DNA of 64,000 bases from Polynucleobacter duraquae (lineage in GTDB: Bacteria > Pseudomonadota > Gammaproteobacteria > Burkholderiales > Burkholderiaceae): NCBI RefSeq assembly GCF_000973625.1, contig NZ_CP007501.1, forward strand, positions 1,488,001 to 1,552,000, written 5' to 3'. This document shows, one piece after another, positions 6,026 through 15,251 of the stretch. The position numbers and the translations under genes were made by a program. Under the pieces are notes generated by a model. The model was not told the DNA's origin. It ran no database searches and saw nothing but the letters and a program-made list of their open reading frames with translations. Position 1 is the first letter of the stretch; every line of letters starts with the position of its first letter.

Positions 6026-8674
6026 ATGAAACGCATGTTATTTAATGCAACTCAACAAGAAGAGTTGCGGGTTGCCATCGTCGATGGTCAAAAACTCATC
6101 GATATCGATATCGAAGCTGCCGGTCGTGAACAACGTAAAGGCAATATTTACAAAGGTGTTATTACTCGCATTGAGCCTTCGCTCGAAGCTTGCTTTGTAA
6201 ATTACGGTGAAGAACGCCATGGCTTCTTGCCATTTAAAGAAGTGGCGCGCACCTACTTTAAAGAGGGTGTTGATGTCCGTAATGCCTCTATTAAAGATGC
6301 CTTACGTGAAGGCCAAGAAATTATTGTTCAGGTAGAAAAAGAAGAGCGTGGCCAAAAAGGTGCCGCCCTGACCTCTTTCGTTTCCTTAGCAGGTCGCTAT
6401 TTAGTATTAATGCCAAACAACCCACGTGGAGGCGGTGTTTCTCGTCGTATTGAAGGCGAAGACCGTCAAGAACTCCGTGAGGCGATGTCTCAATTAGAAG
6501 TACCCGATGGCATGAGTATCATTGCTCGTACAGCCGGTATTGGCCGCGACGCAACTGAATTGCAATGGGATTTAAGTTACCTTATGCAGTTGTGGACAGC
6601 AATTGATGAAGCCGCTAAAGGCAATTCAGCACCACTATTGATTTACCTCGAATCGAGCTTAGTGATTCGTGCGATTCGCGATTACTTCCAACCCGATATT
6701 GGCGAGATTCTCATCGATACCGATGACATCTACGAACAAGCTGCGGCATTTATGTCGGTAGTGATGCCGGATAACTTGCCCAGAGTAAAGCGTTATCAGG
6801 ACGATGTTCCATTGTTCTCTCGTTTCCAAATTGAGCATCAGATTGAAACTGCGTACTCACGTACCGTGCCATTGCCTTCAGGCGGCGCAATTGTGATTGA
6901 CCATACTGAAGCCTTGGTTTCAGTGGACGTCAACTCCGCACGCGCAACCCGCGGCTCTGATATTGAAGAGACTGCAACCCGTACCAATTTAGAGGCTGCC
7001 GATGAAATCGCTCGTCAAGCACGTTTACGTGACTTGGGTGGTTTGATCGTGATCGACTTCATTGATATGGAATCAAGTAAGGCGCAGAAGGATGTGGAGA
7101 ATCGCTTACGCGACGCTCTGCGTCATGACCGTGCTCGCGTTCAGATGGGCAAGATCTCCAAGTTTGGCTTAATGGAAATGTCCCGTCAGCGTTTGCGCCC
7201 TGCTCTCTCTGAAGGTAGCCATGTAACCTGCCCACGTTGTAACGGCACAGGCCATATCCGCGACACTGAATCTTCTGCATTGCAAGTCTTGCGCATCATC
7301 CAAGAAGAAGCAATGAAAGAAAATACTGCCGCTATTCATACGCAAGTTCCAGTCGAAGTGGCTGCATTCTTGCTGAATGAGAAGCGCGCTGAAGTCATCA
7401 AGATCGAGTCACGCTTTAAAGTGAACGTCTTGATGGTTCCAAACAAGCATTTAGAAACACCTCATTACAAGCTTGAGCGTTTACGTCATGATGATCCACG
7501 TCTTGACGATCAAAAGGCTAGCTACGTGATGGCTGAAGAAGCTGCGCGTGAACTCGAAACGGATACTGCTGTCAGTCGCAAAGATGCAGACCTTAAAGTT
7601 CGTCCTGAAGCTGCTGTCAAAGGTATTACGCCTAATGCACCAGCGCCAGTTAGCCAGCCACGTCCTGCACGTACCGAAAAAGCAGTTGCAGAAACTGCTA
7701 GCACTGGTGGATTCTTCGGATTCATTAAGAACCTATTCTCCTCAGCACCTAAACCAGAAGCACAGCCTGCTCCTAGTGCACCTCGTGGTCGCAATCAAAA
7801 CAATCGCAATGGCAATAATCGCAATCGCGGTCGTCGTGGCGAGCGTAACGATCGTGCTGAGCGTCCCGCTGAAGGTGCAGTAAGTGCTGAAGGTGCAAAT
7901 GCACCACGCGAGGCAGGTTCAGGTAGAGGTCGTCAAGATGGTCGTAACCGTAATGGCAATGGCAATAACCGTAACCAGAACAATCCAAAACCAGAAAATC
8001 AAGCTGCGGTAACTCCAGCTACTGAAGCTGCTCCTGGAACCGATACGGCTCCTAGCGCAGATGGGGAAGAGCGTCGTGGTCGTGGTCGTAACCGTCGTGG
8101 TCGTGGTCGTGGTCAACGTGGCGAGCGCACTGAGTCCACTGGTGATGCAGCAATTGCCTCTGTTGTTGCAGTAGCAACTTCATTCTCAGGCCCACCAGTA
8201 GGAATGGCGGGAGCATCTGCTTCAATGCCGATTCAGAATATTGCCCAAAGCTTTGGAAATACGATTGCACCTGTAAGCTCTAACGAAGTAAAGGAGCGTG
8301 CACCACGCGCGCTAAGAGAGCCGAGAGAGCAACGTGCGCCACGTCAAAGTAATCGCACTGATAGCACTGCTGCAACACTCGTCCCACAGGCGGTAGCTAA
8401 GCCGGCACCAGCAATTGAAGTGATCGCAAAGCCAATGCCTGAACTGCCTAAGGTTGCCTTTCAGGCACTTGAAGAGACTCCATTGCATAGCGTAGTTCAG
8501 TCTGCCGGAATGGTCTGGGTAGCAACAGATTCTGGCAAGCACCAAGAAGCGCAATCGCAAATCAAAGCCGAACCAGAAATTTTGCCAACTGGTAGAACTC
8601 CAAAAGCACCTGTTAGTTTGCAAAATGGTCCGATGGTTTTAGTTGAAACCGGCGGCCAAGAAAAAACGGTTTAA
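6026..8674 (+). CDS. rne: Ribonuclease E
   Basis: Essential endoribonuclease for mRNA decay and rRNA/tRNA processing, and scaffold of the degradosome at the inner membrane. The 882-residue protein starts MKRMLFNATQQEELRVAIVDGQ, near-identical to E. coli. It has the S1 domain at about 35-125, catalytic aspartates D301 (DVNSARATRG) and D344 (VIDFIDM), and the zinc-link cysteines C402 and C405 (CPRCNGTG). After residue 520 it becomes low-complexity. GFFGFIKNLFSS at about 560-572 looks like the amphipathic membrane-anchoring helix, and Arg/Asn/Gly-rich RNA-binding tracts span roughly 580-720. Shadow frames over that tract are not genes. Confidence 0.97.
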   Translation: MKRMLFNATQQEELRVAIVDGQKLIDIDIEAAGREQRKGNIYKGVITRIEPSLEACFVNYGEERHGFLPFKEVARTYFKEGVDVRNASIKDALREGQEIIVQVEKEERGQKGAALTSFVSLAGRYLVLMPNNPRGGGVSRRIEGEDRQELREAMSQLEVPDGMSIIARTAGIGRDATELQWDLSYLMQLWTAIDEAAKGNSAPLLIYLESSLVIRAIRDYFQPDIGEILIDTDDIYEQAAAFMSVVMPDNLPRVKRYQDDVPLFSRFQIEHQIETAYSRTVPLPSGGAIVIDHTEALVSVDVNSARATRGSDIEETATRTNLEAADEIARQARLRDLGGLIVIDFIDMESSKAQKDVENRLRDALRHDRARVQMGKISKFGLMEMSRQRLRPALSEGSHVTCPRCNGTGHIRDTESSALQVLRIIQEEAMKENTAAIHTQVPVEVAAFLLNEKRAEVIKIESRFKVNVLMVPNKHLETPHYKLERLRHDDPRLDDQKASYVMAEEAARELETDTAVSRKDADLKVRPEAAVKGITPNAPAPVSQPRPARTEKAVAETASTGGFFGFIKNLFSSAPKPEAQPAPSAPRGRNQNNRNGNNRNRGRRGERNDRAERPAEGAVSAEGANAPREAGSGRGRQDGRNRNGNGNNRNQNNPKPENQAAVTPATEAAPGTDTAPSADGEERRGRGRNRRGRGRGQRGERTESTGDAAIASVVAVATSFSGPPVGMAGASASMPIQNIAQSFGNTIAPVSSNEVKERAPRALREPREQRAPRQSNRTDSTAATLVPQAVAKPAPAIEVIAKPMPELPKVAFQALEETPLHSVVQSAGMVWVATDSGKHQEAQSQIKAEPEILPTGRTPKAPVSLQNGPMVLVETGGQEKTV

Positions 8675-8756
8675 TCTAATTTCTCCAGACTGCTATTTAT
8701 CCCACAAAGATATTTGGCAGTTTGGCAGAAACACGGTTTCACAGCCATAATTACGC

Positions 8757-9866
8757 ATGGTTGAAAAAGTAATCCCCATACGTTTAGATGAAGGTAAAGG
8801 CCTTACGCCGTCCATACCAGGACAGCTCTTGGCTGCGAGTACCTCAACCAAAGATACCCGCGGACGCCCGCTACGAGATTTACGCATCTCGGTCACTGAT
8901 CGCTGTAATTTCCGCTGCACTTATTGCATGCCTAAGGAAATCTTCGACAAAGACTATCCCTATCTCTCTCATAATGAATTGCTCAGCTTTGAAGAGATCA
9001 CTCGTTTAACAACTATATTTGCATCACTGGGTGTAGAAAAAATTCGCCTTACTGGCGGTGAACCTTTACTGCGCAAAAATCTCGAAGTACTAATTGAGAT
9101 GTTAGCCAAGATTCGCACTGCAGCAGATCAACCACTTGATCTCACCTTAACTACTAATGGCAGTATTTTGCGCAAGAAAGCAGCTGCATTAAAAGCGGTA
9201 GGCTTGCATCGCCTTACTATTAGCCTTGATGGTTTGAATGATGACATCTTCAAAAAAATGAATGATGTCGACTTTCCAGTCACGGATGTACTTGATGGAA
9301 TTGCAGCAGCTCAAGAGGCGGGCTTTACCAATCTCAAAGTCAATATGGTGGTGAAGAAGGGAACGAACGACCAAGAAATTATTGGCATGGCCAAGCATTT
9401 CAAAGGTAGCGGTGTAACACTGCGCTTTATTGAATTTATGGATGTAGGTAGCTCTAACGGCTGGGATATGTCTCAAGTACTTCCCTCACAAGAAGTTGCC
9501 AATCGCATTCATGCTGTTTTTCCGATAGAACCAATTGAGGCTAATTACCCTGGTGAAGTGGCTCAGCGCTGGCGCTACCTTGATGGCTCCGGTGAAATTG
9601 GTTTTATTTCGAGCGTCACACAAACTTTTTGTCACGAATGCACGCGTGCGCGCATCTCTACAGATGGTCAGCTCTATCTCTGCTTATTCGCAAATGAAGG
9701 TTTTGATTTCAAAACGCTCTTGCGTTCTGGCAGAAGTGATTTAGAAATTGCTAACGCCATTATGTCTACGTGGTCTGGGCGCAATGATCATTACTCAGAA
9801 ATTCGAGGATCAAATACAGCAGCAGTAAACACTCGAAAAGTAGAGATGTCTTACATCGGCGGCTAA
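8757..9866 (+). CDS. moaA: GTP 3',8-cyclase MoaA
   Basis: Radical-SAM enzyme that, with MoaC, turns GTP into cyclic pyranopterin monophosphate, the first step of molybdenum cofactor synthesis. The 369-residue protein has the N-terminal SAM cluster C50-x3-C54-x2-C57 ([11 protein letters not shown]). The C-terminal substrate cluster has C292, C295 and C309 ([10 protein letters not shown]...YLC), and the protein ends in the expected double glycine (SYIGG). The N-terminus is about 35 residues longer than the radical-SAM core needs. Its TAA overlaps the mobA ATG by one base, so the two are translationally coupled. Confidence 0.96.
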   Translation: MVEKVIPIRLDEGKGLTPSIPGQLLAASTSTKDTRGRPLRDLRISVTDRCNFRCTYCMPKEIFDKDYPYLSHNELLSFEEITRLTTIFASLGVEKIRLTGGEPLLRKNLEVLIEMLAKIRTAADQPLDLTLTTNGSILRKKAAALKAVGLHRLTISLDGLNDDIFKKMNDVDFPVTDVLDGIAAAQEAGFTNLKVNMVVKKGTNDQEIIGMAKHFKGSGVTLRFIEFMDVGSSNGWDMSQVLPSQEVANRIHAVFPIEPIEANYPGEVAQRWRYLDGSGEIGFISSVTQTFCHECTRARISTDGQLYLCLFANEGFDFKTLLRSGRSDLEIANAIMSTWSGRNDHYSEIRGSNTAAVNTRKVEMSYIGG

Positions 9867-10471
9867 TGATTACCTCAGAACACATCACTGGACTCATTTT
9901 GGCAGGGGGCCGCGCCCAAAGAATGGGTGGCATTGATAAGGGCTTAATTCCTTTTCATGGCAAGCCTCTCATTGAATCTGCCATCAGCCGACTCAAACCT
10001 CAAGTCAGCACCATTTTGATTAATGCTAACCGCAGCATTACGAAGTATTCCCACTATGGCTATCCCGTGCTCATGGATGAAACTCCAGATTTTTCTGGTC
10101 CATTGGCCGGCTTCTCAGTTGGACTGAAGCATTGCAAAACACCTTACTTGCTGACATCGCCTTGCGACTCTCCTTTATTGCCAACTGACCTTGCTCAAAA
10201 AATGGCAGCCGAACTTAAGGACAATGATTTGGAGCTCGTCTTCGCTTCCTCAAAAGAAGATGACGGCAAGATTTGGTCGCAACCGGTTTTCTGTTTAATG
10301 AAAAGTGATTTACAAGATTCTTTAGATAGCTTTTTAAGTAAAGGGGATTTAAAAATTGACCGCTGGTTTAAAGAGTTACGTTCTCGCACTGTAGTGTTTG
10401 AAAACCCTCAAGCATTTGCTAATGTGAACACGCCAGAAGAATTAGCCGCCTTAGAAAAAGTATCGTCATGA
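9866..10471 (+). CDS. mobA: Molybdenum cofactor guanylyltransferase MobA
   Basis: Attaches GMP to molybdopterin to form the MGD cofactor of DMSO-reductase-type enzymes. The 201-residue protein opens with the nucleotidyltransferase signature LILAGGRAQRMGGIDKGLI and has PLAGFSVGL and the metal-site TSPCDSP. ATG overlaps the moaA stop (TAATG), and its own stop overlaps moeA by four bases (ATGA), so moaA-mobA-moeA form a tightly coupled operon. This implies the cell makes at least one bis-MGD enzyme, not encoded here. Confidence 0.94.
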   Translation: MITSEHITGLILAGGRAQRMGGIDKGLIPFHGKPLIESAISRLKPQVSTILINANRSITKYSHYGYPVLMDETPDFSGPLAGFSVGLKHCKTPYLLTSPCDSPLLPTDLAQKMAAELKDNDLELVFASSKEDDGKIWSQPVFCLMKSDLQDSLDSFLSKGDLKIDRWFKELRSRTVVFENPQAFANVNTPEELAALEKVSS

Positions 10472-11790
10472 CCGATTCAATCAAGCACTCTCCAAACAGC
10501 CCTATTCTTTTAACTGCCTCACTCCATGTAGATGAAGCACGCAAGGCTATCTCAGGCCTAGTCAATGAATTACTTTTAGAGTCTCGCAAGCTGAACAATG
10601 TGAGTGATATTGAATTAGTCAATTTGGATCAAGCGATTAATCGCATTTTGGCGGAAGATTTGCTTTCCCCGATTAATGTCCCTGCTGCTGATAACTCCGC
10701 CATGGATGGCTTTGCCTTTCATGGCGATTGCCTAGGAAACAACGAAGCGATAGTCAGCCTGAAGATTATTGGCACGGCCTTTGCTGGCAAACCTTATGGG
10801 GGTCTTGTTGGCCAAGGTGAATGCCTCAAGATCACGACTGGCGCGCTCATGCCCAATGGCTGCGATACCGTCATTCCTCAAGAATTTACAGAATCCGCAA
10901 GTGAGTCAACCGTCAGTTTTAAACAAAACCAAGTGAAGCGTGGAGAGAATCGCCGCCTACGTGGCGAAGATTTACAAAGTGGTAAGGCCGCGATTGCATC
11001 TGGTCGCCTACTGAGACCGTCGGACCTTGGTCTAGCTGCATCCTTAGGGATTGCTAGTCTGAAGGTGCATCGCAAGCTCAAGGTAGCTATTCTTTCCTCT
11101 GGAGATGAGTTGCGTCCCCTTGGACAACCTCTTGATGTGGGTAGCATTTATGACAGCAACCGCTACAGCCTGACAGGTCTACTCAATCGACTTAATATAG
11201 AGATCATTGATTGTGGGATTGTCCGCGATGATCCCGCCTCACTTAAGGCCGCTTTTGTGGCTGCCGCTTCAAAAGCAGATGTCCTGATTTCATCTGGCGG
11301 AGTCTCTGTTGGTGAAGCAGACTTTACTAAGCAAATCATGCAAGAGTTAGGCGATGTGGGCTTTTGGAAAATCGCTATGCGCCCAGGTCGCCCTATGGCC
11401 TTTGGAATGCTCAAGCCAGTGAATGGGTCAAGCCGCAAAACCCTCTTCTTTGGTCTGCCCGGCAATCCCGTTGCAGTGATGGTGACCTTCTATCAATTTG
11501 TTCGCTCGGCTTTGTTGCAACTGAATGGCGCAAGCCAGACTGAGCAGCTATTGACTCAAGCTATTGCCGAGGCACCGATCCGGAAAAAACCAGGTAGGAC
11601 AGAATTTCAACGTGCCATTGTGGGCCGCGACCCAGACGGAAAGCCAACAGTCAAACTCACCGGTAGCCAAGGTGCTGGAATTTTGCGCTCGATGAGCGAG
11701 GCAAATTGTTTTGTCATTCTGCCTCATAACCAAGGAAATGTAGCGGCTGGTGACTGGGTAGATGTGGCGCTTTTCGACGGACTGCTTTAA
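10468..11790 (+). CDS. moeA: Molybdopterin molybdenumtransferase MoeA
   Basis: Inserts molybdate into adenylated molybdopterin. The 440-residue length is normal once the ~35-residue N-terminal extension is allowed for. Motifs include PAADNSAMDGFAF (domain I), TGALMPNGCDTVIPQE, the MogA-like domain with SSGDELRPLGQPLDVGSIYDSN and ISSGGVSVGEADF, and the C-terminal GLPGNPVAVMVTF. It follows mobA with a four-base overlap. The partner adenylyltransferase gene is at 26007. Confidence 0.95.
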   Translation: MTDSIKHSPNSPILLTASLHVDEARKAISGLVNELLLESRKLNNVSDIELVNLDQAINRILAEDLLSPINVPAADNSAMDGFAFHGDCLGNNEAIVSLKIIGTAFAGKPYGGLVGQGECLKITTGALMPNGCDTVIPQEFTESASESTVSFKQNQVKRGENRRLRGEDLQSGKAAIASGRLLRPSDLGLAASLGIASLKVHRKLKVAILSSGDELRPLGQPLDVGSIYDSNRYSLTGLLNRLNIEIIDCGIVRDDPASLKAAFVAAASKADVLISSGGVSVGEADFTKQIMQELGDVGFWKIAMRPGRPMAFGMLKPVNGSSRKTLFFGLPGNPVAVMVTFYQFVRSALLQLNGASQTEQLLTQAIAEAPIRKKPGRTEFQRAIVGRDPDGKPTVKLTGSQGAGILRSMSEANCFVILPHNQGNVAAGDWVDVALFDGLL

Positions 11791-11801
11791 GATTGCACCT
11801 C

Positions 11802-12095
11802 ATGAAACTCACCAAAAAAGAAATTGCCTTCGTAGATCCAATGCATACCGCCAAAACCCTGGTTTTGGTTTATCTCTGCTTCTCTGTACCGATTGTGTTG
11901 TTAGCCTTGTTTGTAGCCTTCATTCGTGACGGTGCCATTCCTGGGTTTACCGTTCTCTCTGCATTGATTCTGAATGCCCTACTTGGTTTTGCTTTACTGT
12001 GGATTGCTTGCAAGGTCTACAACTGGGTCGCAGGTAAATTTGGTGGAATTGAACTTGCTCTTCGCGAGCTCCCAGAAGAAATTGAAGCAGATTAA
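11802..12095 (+). CDS. Small two-helix membrane protein, unknown function
   Basis: A 97-residue protein with two predicted transmembrane helices (about 21-43 and 50-73), a short polar N-terminus and an acidic C-terminal tail. The segment YNWVAGKFGGIELAL just after helix 2 resembles the end of a widespread family of small bacterial membrane proteins, but I cannot assign a function. I chose the ATG at 11802 over the TTG at 11793. It starts 11 bases after moeA and may be read from the same transcript. Confidence 0.7.
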   Translation: MKLTKKEIAFVDPMHTAKTLVLVYLCFSVPIVLLALFVAFIRDGAIPGFTVLSALILNALLGFALLWIACKVYNWVAGKFGGIELALRELPEEIEAD

Positions 12096-12103
12096 GTTTT
12101 CAG

Positions 12104-13090
12104 CTAGGCTTTAAATACCTCTGTATTAATTAAGCTTGGTGGTTTCTTCCCATCAAGCGCAGCTCGCAAATTCTCCACTGCGAGATCCACCATCGCTCTA
12201 CGCGTTTTTTCTGTAGCACTAGCAATGTGCGGAGCCAACACAATATTGTTGCACTTGAGCAACTCTGGATGCACTTGAGGCTCGCCTTCAAAAACATCTA
12301 AGCCCGCTGCAAAAATCTTGCCGCTTTGTAACGCTTTTGCTAAAGCCGCATCATCCACAATACCGCCACGGGCAATATTGATTAGAGTAGCGGTGGGTTT
12401 CATCAGGGCAATTTCTGATGCGCCAATCGTATGATGATTTTGAGGCGTGTAAGGCAGAACAAGTACAACATGATCCGCGGTTCGAAGTAGCTCTTCTTTG
12501 GAGACATAACTCGCTCCACACGCTTTTTCATTCGCCTCAGATAAACGGCTTCGATTGTGATAAATCACTTTCATGCCAAAACCGAGTGCGCGCTTTGCAA
12601 TGCCTTGGCCAATACGACCCATGCCAATAATGCCAATGGTGCTGTGATGCAAATCCATACCAAGCGGGTTATGAACAATAGACCATTTATCCCACTGACC
12701 ATTTCTGATCCAATGCTCAGATTCTGAAATACGCCTTGCAGTTGCCATTAACAGAGCAAAACCAAAATCAGCGGTGGTATCGGTTAATACATCCGGAGTA
12801 TTCGTGGCCATCACAGCTGCTGCACTCATCGCAGGGACATCAAAATTGTTGTAGCCAACCGCAATATTGGCGACTATTTTTAGATCCTTCACGTTGAGTA
12901 AAGCGCTTGCATCTATGCGCTCGCTACCAGTAACTAAGGCCCCAACTACACTGGATAGCTCTTTTTGTAACTCTACTGGTGTCAGAACTTGATCAGCCTG
13001 ATTGAACCGAACCTCAAAAGATTTCTCCAGCTGCGCCAGTTGATCAGGAAAGATTGCTCTACTTACTAAAATCTTCGGTTTATTGCTCAT
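12104..13090 (-). CDS. D-isomer-specific 2-hydroxyacid dehydrogenase (glyoxylate/hydroxypyruvate reductase-like)
   Basis: NAD(P)-dependent oxidoreductase that interconverts 2-oxo and D-2-hydroxy acids such as glyoxylate or hydroxypyruvate. The 328-residue protein has the Rossmann motif GMGRIGQG, the substrate/catalytic segment INIARGGIVDDAAL and the catalytic histidine in LAPHIASATE. Overall it looks like the GhrB/GyaR branch; exact substrate inferred. It is divergent from a TRAP transporter operon that may import a related organic acid, and its stop lies only eight bases from the convergent membrane-protein gene. Confidence 0.9.
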   Translation of the reverse strand: MSNKPKILVSRAIFPDQLAQLEKSFEVRFNQADQVLTPVELQKELSSVVGALVTGSERIDASALLNVKDLKIVANIAVGYNNFDVPAMSAAAVMATNTPDVLTDTTADFGFALLMATARRISESEHWIRNGQWDKWSIVHNPLGMDLHHSTIGIIGMGRIGQGIAKRALGFGMKVIYHNRSRLSEANEKACGASYVSKEELLRTADHVVLVLPYTPQNHHTIGASEIALMKPTATLINIARGGIVDDAALAKALQSGKIFAAGLDVFEGEPQVHPELLKCNNIVLAPHIASATEKTRRAMVDLAVENLRAALDGKKPPSLINTEVFKA

Positions 13091-13160
13091 TGATATCCTT
13101 TTATCTGGCTACTTACGCAATCCCATGCATATTTATTCAGTTTAATGAAATTTAGTCAGT

Positions 13161-13252
13161 TTAATATTGAGGCATAGGACGAAATTTAATGCAATGCAAC
13201 ATAAATATCGTCCTAATATCTATAGATTTTTAACTCATTTCCTCAATATTAA
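13161..13252. repeat. Nested inverted repeats upstream of the TRAP operon
   Basis: An outer perfect 12-bp inverted repeat, TTAATATTGAGG (13161-13172) with CCTCAATATTAA (13241-13252), encloses an inner imperfect one, AGGACGAAATTTAA (13176-13189) with ATAAATATCGTCCT (13201-13214). A 10-bp direct repeat TCAGTTTAAT also occurs at 13137-13146 and 13156-13165. All lie between divergent start codons, so operator sites or a small element remnant are both possible. Confidence 0.5.
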
Positions 13253-13303
13253 GGGGAAACCCCCAATCTCACTCGCACCAATTTGAAGAAACTTTGTTTA
13301 AGA

Positions 13304-13331
13304 TTGTGCGGTTAAGAAGTGCTTTCATAAT
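13304..13331 (+). promoter_or_regulatory. Weak candidate promoter for the TRAP operon
   Basis: TTGTGC (13304-13309) and CATAAT (13326-13331) are spaced 16 bases apart and lie just upstream of the AGGAGA ribosome binding site of dctP (13341-13346). Pattern match only. Confidence 0.3.
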
Positions 13332-13351
13332 AACGACCACAGGAGATTTAG

Positions 13352-14467
13352 ATGTCAGAAACTAATAACACTAGCCCACGCCGTAAGTTTCTTAAGAGCG
13401 CTGCTGTAGGAACTGCCGGTGCAGCTGCAATGGGTTTCCCAATGATTTCAAGTGCGCAAACTGTGAACCTGCGCTTTCAGTCCACTTGGCCCGCCAAAGA
13501 TATTTTCCACGAGTACGCCAACGATTACGCAACCAAAGTAAATGCCATGTCAGGTGGTCGACTGAAGATTGAGGTGTTGCCAGCTGGCTCAGTAGTTAAA
13601 GCTTTTGATATGTTAGACGCTGTATCCAGCGGTACTTTAGACGGTGGCCACGGCGTTTTGGCTTACTGGTACGGCAAAAGCCCAGCCTTAGCTCTGTGGG
13701 GATCAGGCCCAGCCTTCGGTATGGATGCCAACACACTCCTATCTTGGAACCAATATGGTGGTGGTCAGCAACTCTTGAATGAAATCTACAACGACCTCAA
13801 ACTCGATGTGGTCTCCTTCCCATATGGCCCAATGCCAACCCAGCCATTAGGTTGGTTTAAGAAGCCAATTGCAAAAGCAGATGACTTAAAAGGCTTGAAA
13901 TATCGTACCGTTGGTCTCTCTATTGAGATCTTTACAGATATGGGCGCATCAGTTCAGGCTCTACCTGGCGGCGAAATCATTCCAGCAATGGACCGCGGTG
14001 TTTTAGATGCTGCTGAATTTAATAATGCCTCTTCAGATCGTCTCCTTGGATTCCCTGACGTATCTAAAGTCAATATGCTTCAAAGCTTCCATCAGAGCTC
14101 AGAGCAATTTGAAATTATCTTCAATAAGAAGAAATTCAACTCCTTACCTGCAGATCTTCAGGCTATCCTGTCATACGGAACCCAAGCAGCTTCTGCAGAT
14201 ATGTCATGGAAAGCAATCGATCGCTACTCCAAAGACTTTGTTGAACTACAAACCAAAGACAAGGTTAAGTTCTACGCTACACCGAAGTCTATTCTGGTGG
14301 CCCAATTGAACGCTTGGGATAAGATTATTGCGAAGAAAGCCTCTGAACTCCCAATGTTCAAAAAGGTGCTGGATTCACAAAAAGCCTTTGCCCAACGCGC
14401 AGTTCGCTGGGATTTGCTCACCAACGTCGATATGAAGATTGCTTACGACCATTACTTCAAGGGCTAA
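13352..14467 (+). CDS. TRAP transporter solute-binding protein (DctP type)
   Basis: Periplasmic receptor of a tripartite ATP-independent transporter, which imports organic acids driven by ion gradients. The 371-residue precursor has a twin-arginine-style signal (SPRRKFLKSAAVGTAGAA, cleavage near SSAQT), so export may be Tat-dependent. The mature part has the DctP fold signatures: LRFQSTWPAKD, LKGLKYRTVGLSIEIF (with the arginine that usually binds the substrate carboxylate), and LPGGEIIPAMDRGVLDAAEF. dctQ and dctM follow. A strong terminator after this gene would make the receptor more abundant than the permease. Confidence 0.93.
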   Translation: MSETNNTSPRRKFLKSAAVGTAGAAAMGFPMISSAQTVNLRFQSTWPAKDIFHEYANDYATKVNAMSGGRLKIEVLPAGSVVKAFDMLDAVSSGTLDGGHGVLAYWYGKSPALALWGSGPAFGMDANTLLSWNQYGGGQQLLNEIYNDLKLDVVSFPYGPMPTQPLGWFKKPIAKADDLKGLKYRTVGLSIEIFTDMGASVQALPGGEIIPAMDRGVLDAAEFNNASSDRLLGFPDVSKVNMLQSFHQSSEQFEIIFNKKKFNSLPADLQAILSYGTQAASADMSWKAIDRYSKDFVELQTKDKVKFYATPKSILVAQLNAWDKIIAKKASELPMFKKVLDSQKAFAQRAVRWDLLTNVDMKIAYDHYFKG

Positions 14468-14509
14468 TAAGGCAAATTTGCCTTTATAATCCTGTTTTAC
14501 GTGTATCTC

Positions 14510-14538
14510 AACCGGACGGTACCCCCGTCCGGTTTTTT
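14510..14538 (+). terminator. Terminator between dctP and dctQ
   Basis: AACCGGACGG (14510-14519) pairs with CCGTCCGGTT (14525-14534) around a 5-nt loop, and six Ts (14533-14538) follow. It lies inside the TRAP operon, so it likely acts as a partial terminator that lowers permease expression relative to the binding protein. Confidence 0.8.
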
Positions 14539-14582
14539 ACATCTGCCCAAAGAAATAGATTGTTGTTTTAGGAGAGTAGTTT

Positions 14583-15251
14583 ATGGATAAATTCATGCTG
14601 AGAGTCGACGAGATCAGCACCTTCGTTGGCAAAGCTGCTGCTTGGCTAGTCGTCCTTTTGATGCTCATGGTCTTTACGGATGTTGTCAGACGCTATGCAT
14701 TTAATTCCCCATCAGCATGGATTGGCGAGTTATCTGTCATGGCCTACGGGACTATGTTTATGTTGTGCGGCGCCTATACATTGGCACAAAATGGACACGT
14801 TCGTGGTGACTTCCTTTATGGATCGATGAAGCCCCGAACACAGGCAACTCTAGATTTGATTTTGTACATCGCTTTTTTCCTACCCGGAATTACTGCTTTG
14901 GTTTATGCCGGCTATACCTATGCCGCAGAATCTTGGCGCATTGGTGAGCACACCACCCAAATTGCAAATGGTCCCCCACTCTACCCTTTTAAGACCATCA
15001 TTCCAGTTGCAGGAGCATTTGTACTGCTGCAAGGTTTTGTTGAGATTATGCGTTGCATTATTTGTATTAAATCCGGCGAATGGCCAGCACGCTTAAAAGA
15101 TGCCGCAGAAATCGACGTAGTTGAACAGCAATTGGCTGCTTCTACTCACGTTGATGAAGAGGCCCGTCAACAAGCAATTAAAAATGCTAAATCCATCGAT
15201 GAAGCAGCTCATCATCGCATTGGTCAAACTAAAGAGATAAATCATGAGTGA
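14583..15251 (+). CDS. TRAP transporter small permease (DctQ type)
   Basis: Four-helix membrane subunit of the TRAP transporter. The 222-residue protein has helices at roughly 17-35, 55-75, 95-115 and 140-160, and a charged cytoplasmic tail after about 170 that is longer than in most DctQ proteins. An AGGAG site precedes the ATG. Its last eight bases overlap the dctM start, so the two permease subunits are translationally coupled. Confidence 0.9.
   Translation: MDKFMLRVDEISTFVGKAAAWLVVLLMLMVFTDVVRRYAFNSPSAWIGELSVMAYGTMFMLCGAYTLAQNGHVRGDFLYGSMKPRTQATLDLILYIAFFLPGITALVYAGYTYAAESWRIGEHTTQIANGPPLYPFKTIIPVAGAFVLLQGFVEIMRCIICIKSGEWPARLKDAAEIDVVEQQLAASTHVDEEARQQAIKNAKSIDEAAHHRIGQTKEINHE

Noticed and set aside
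7522..8270. Several frames opposite and across the rne C-terminal tract
   Set aside because: They arise from the repetitive CGTGGT/CGTAAC codons of the Arg/Gly/Asn-rich region; products are low-complexity (His/Asp or Thr runs).
13161..13252. Nested repeats called outright as a transposon-derived miniature element
   Set aside because: Only one copy is visible in the window and no target-site duplication can be told apart from the TTAA arm ends; left as a repeat of unknown nature.
14469..14484. 16-bp palindrome after dctP considered as terminator
   Set aside because: It has no loop and is not followed by a T-run; the true terminator is at 14510-14538.
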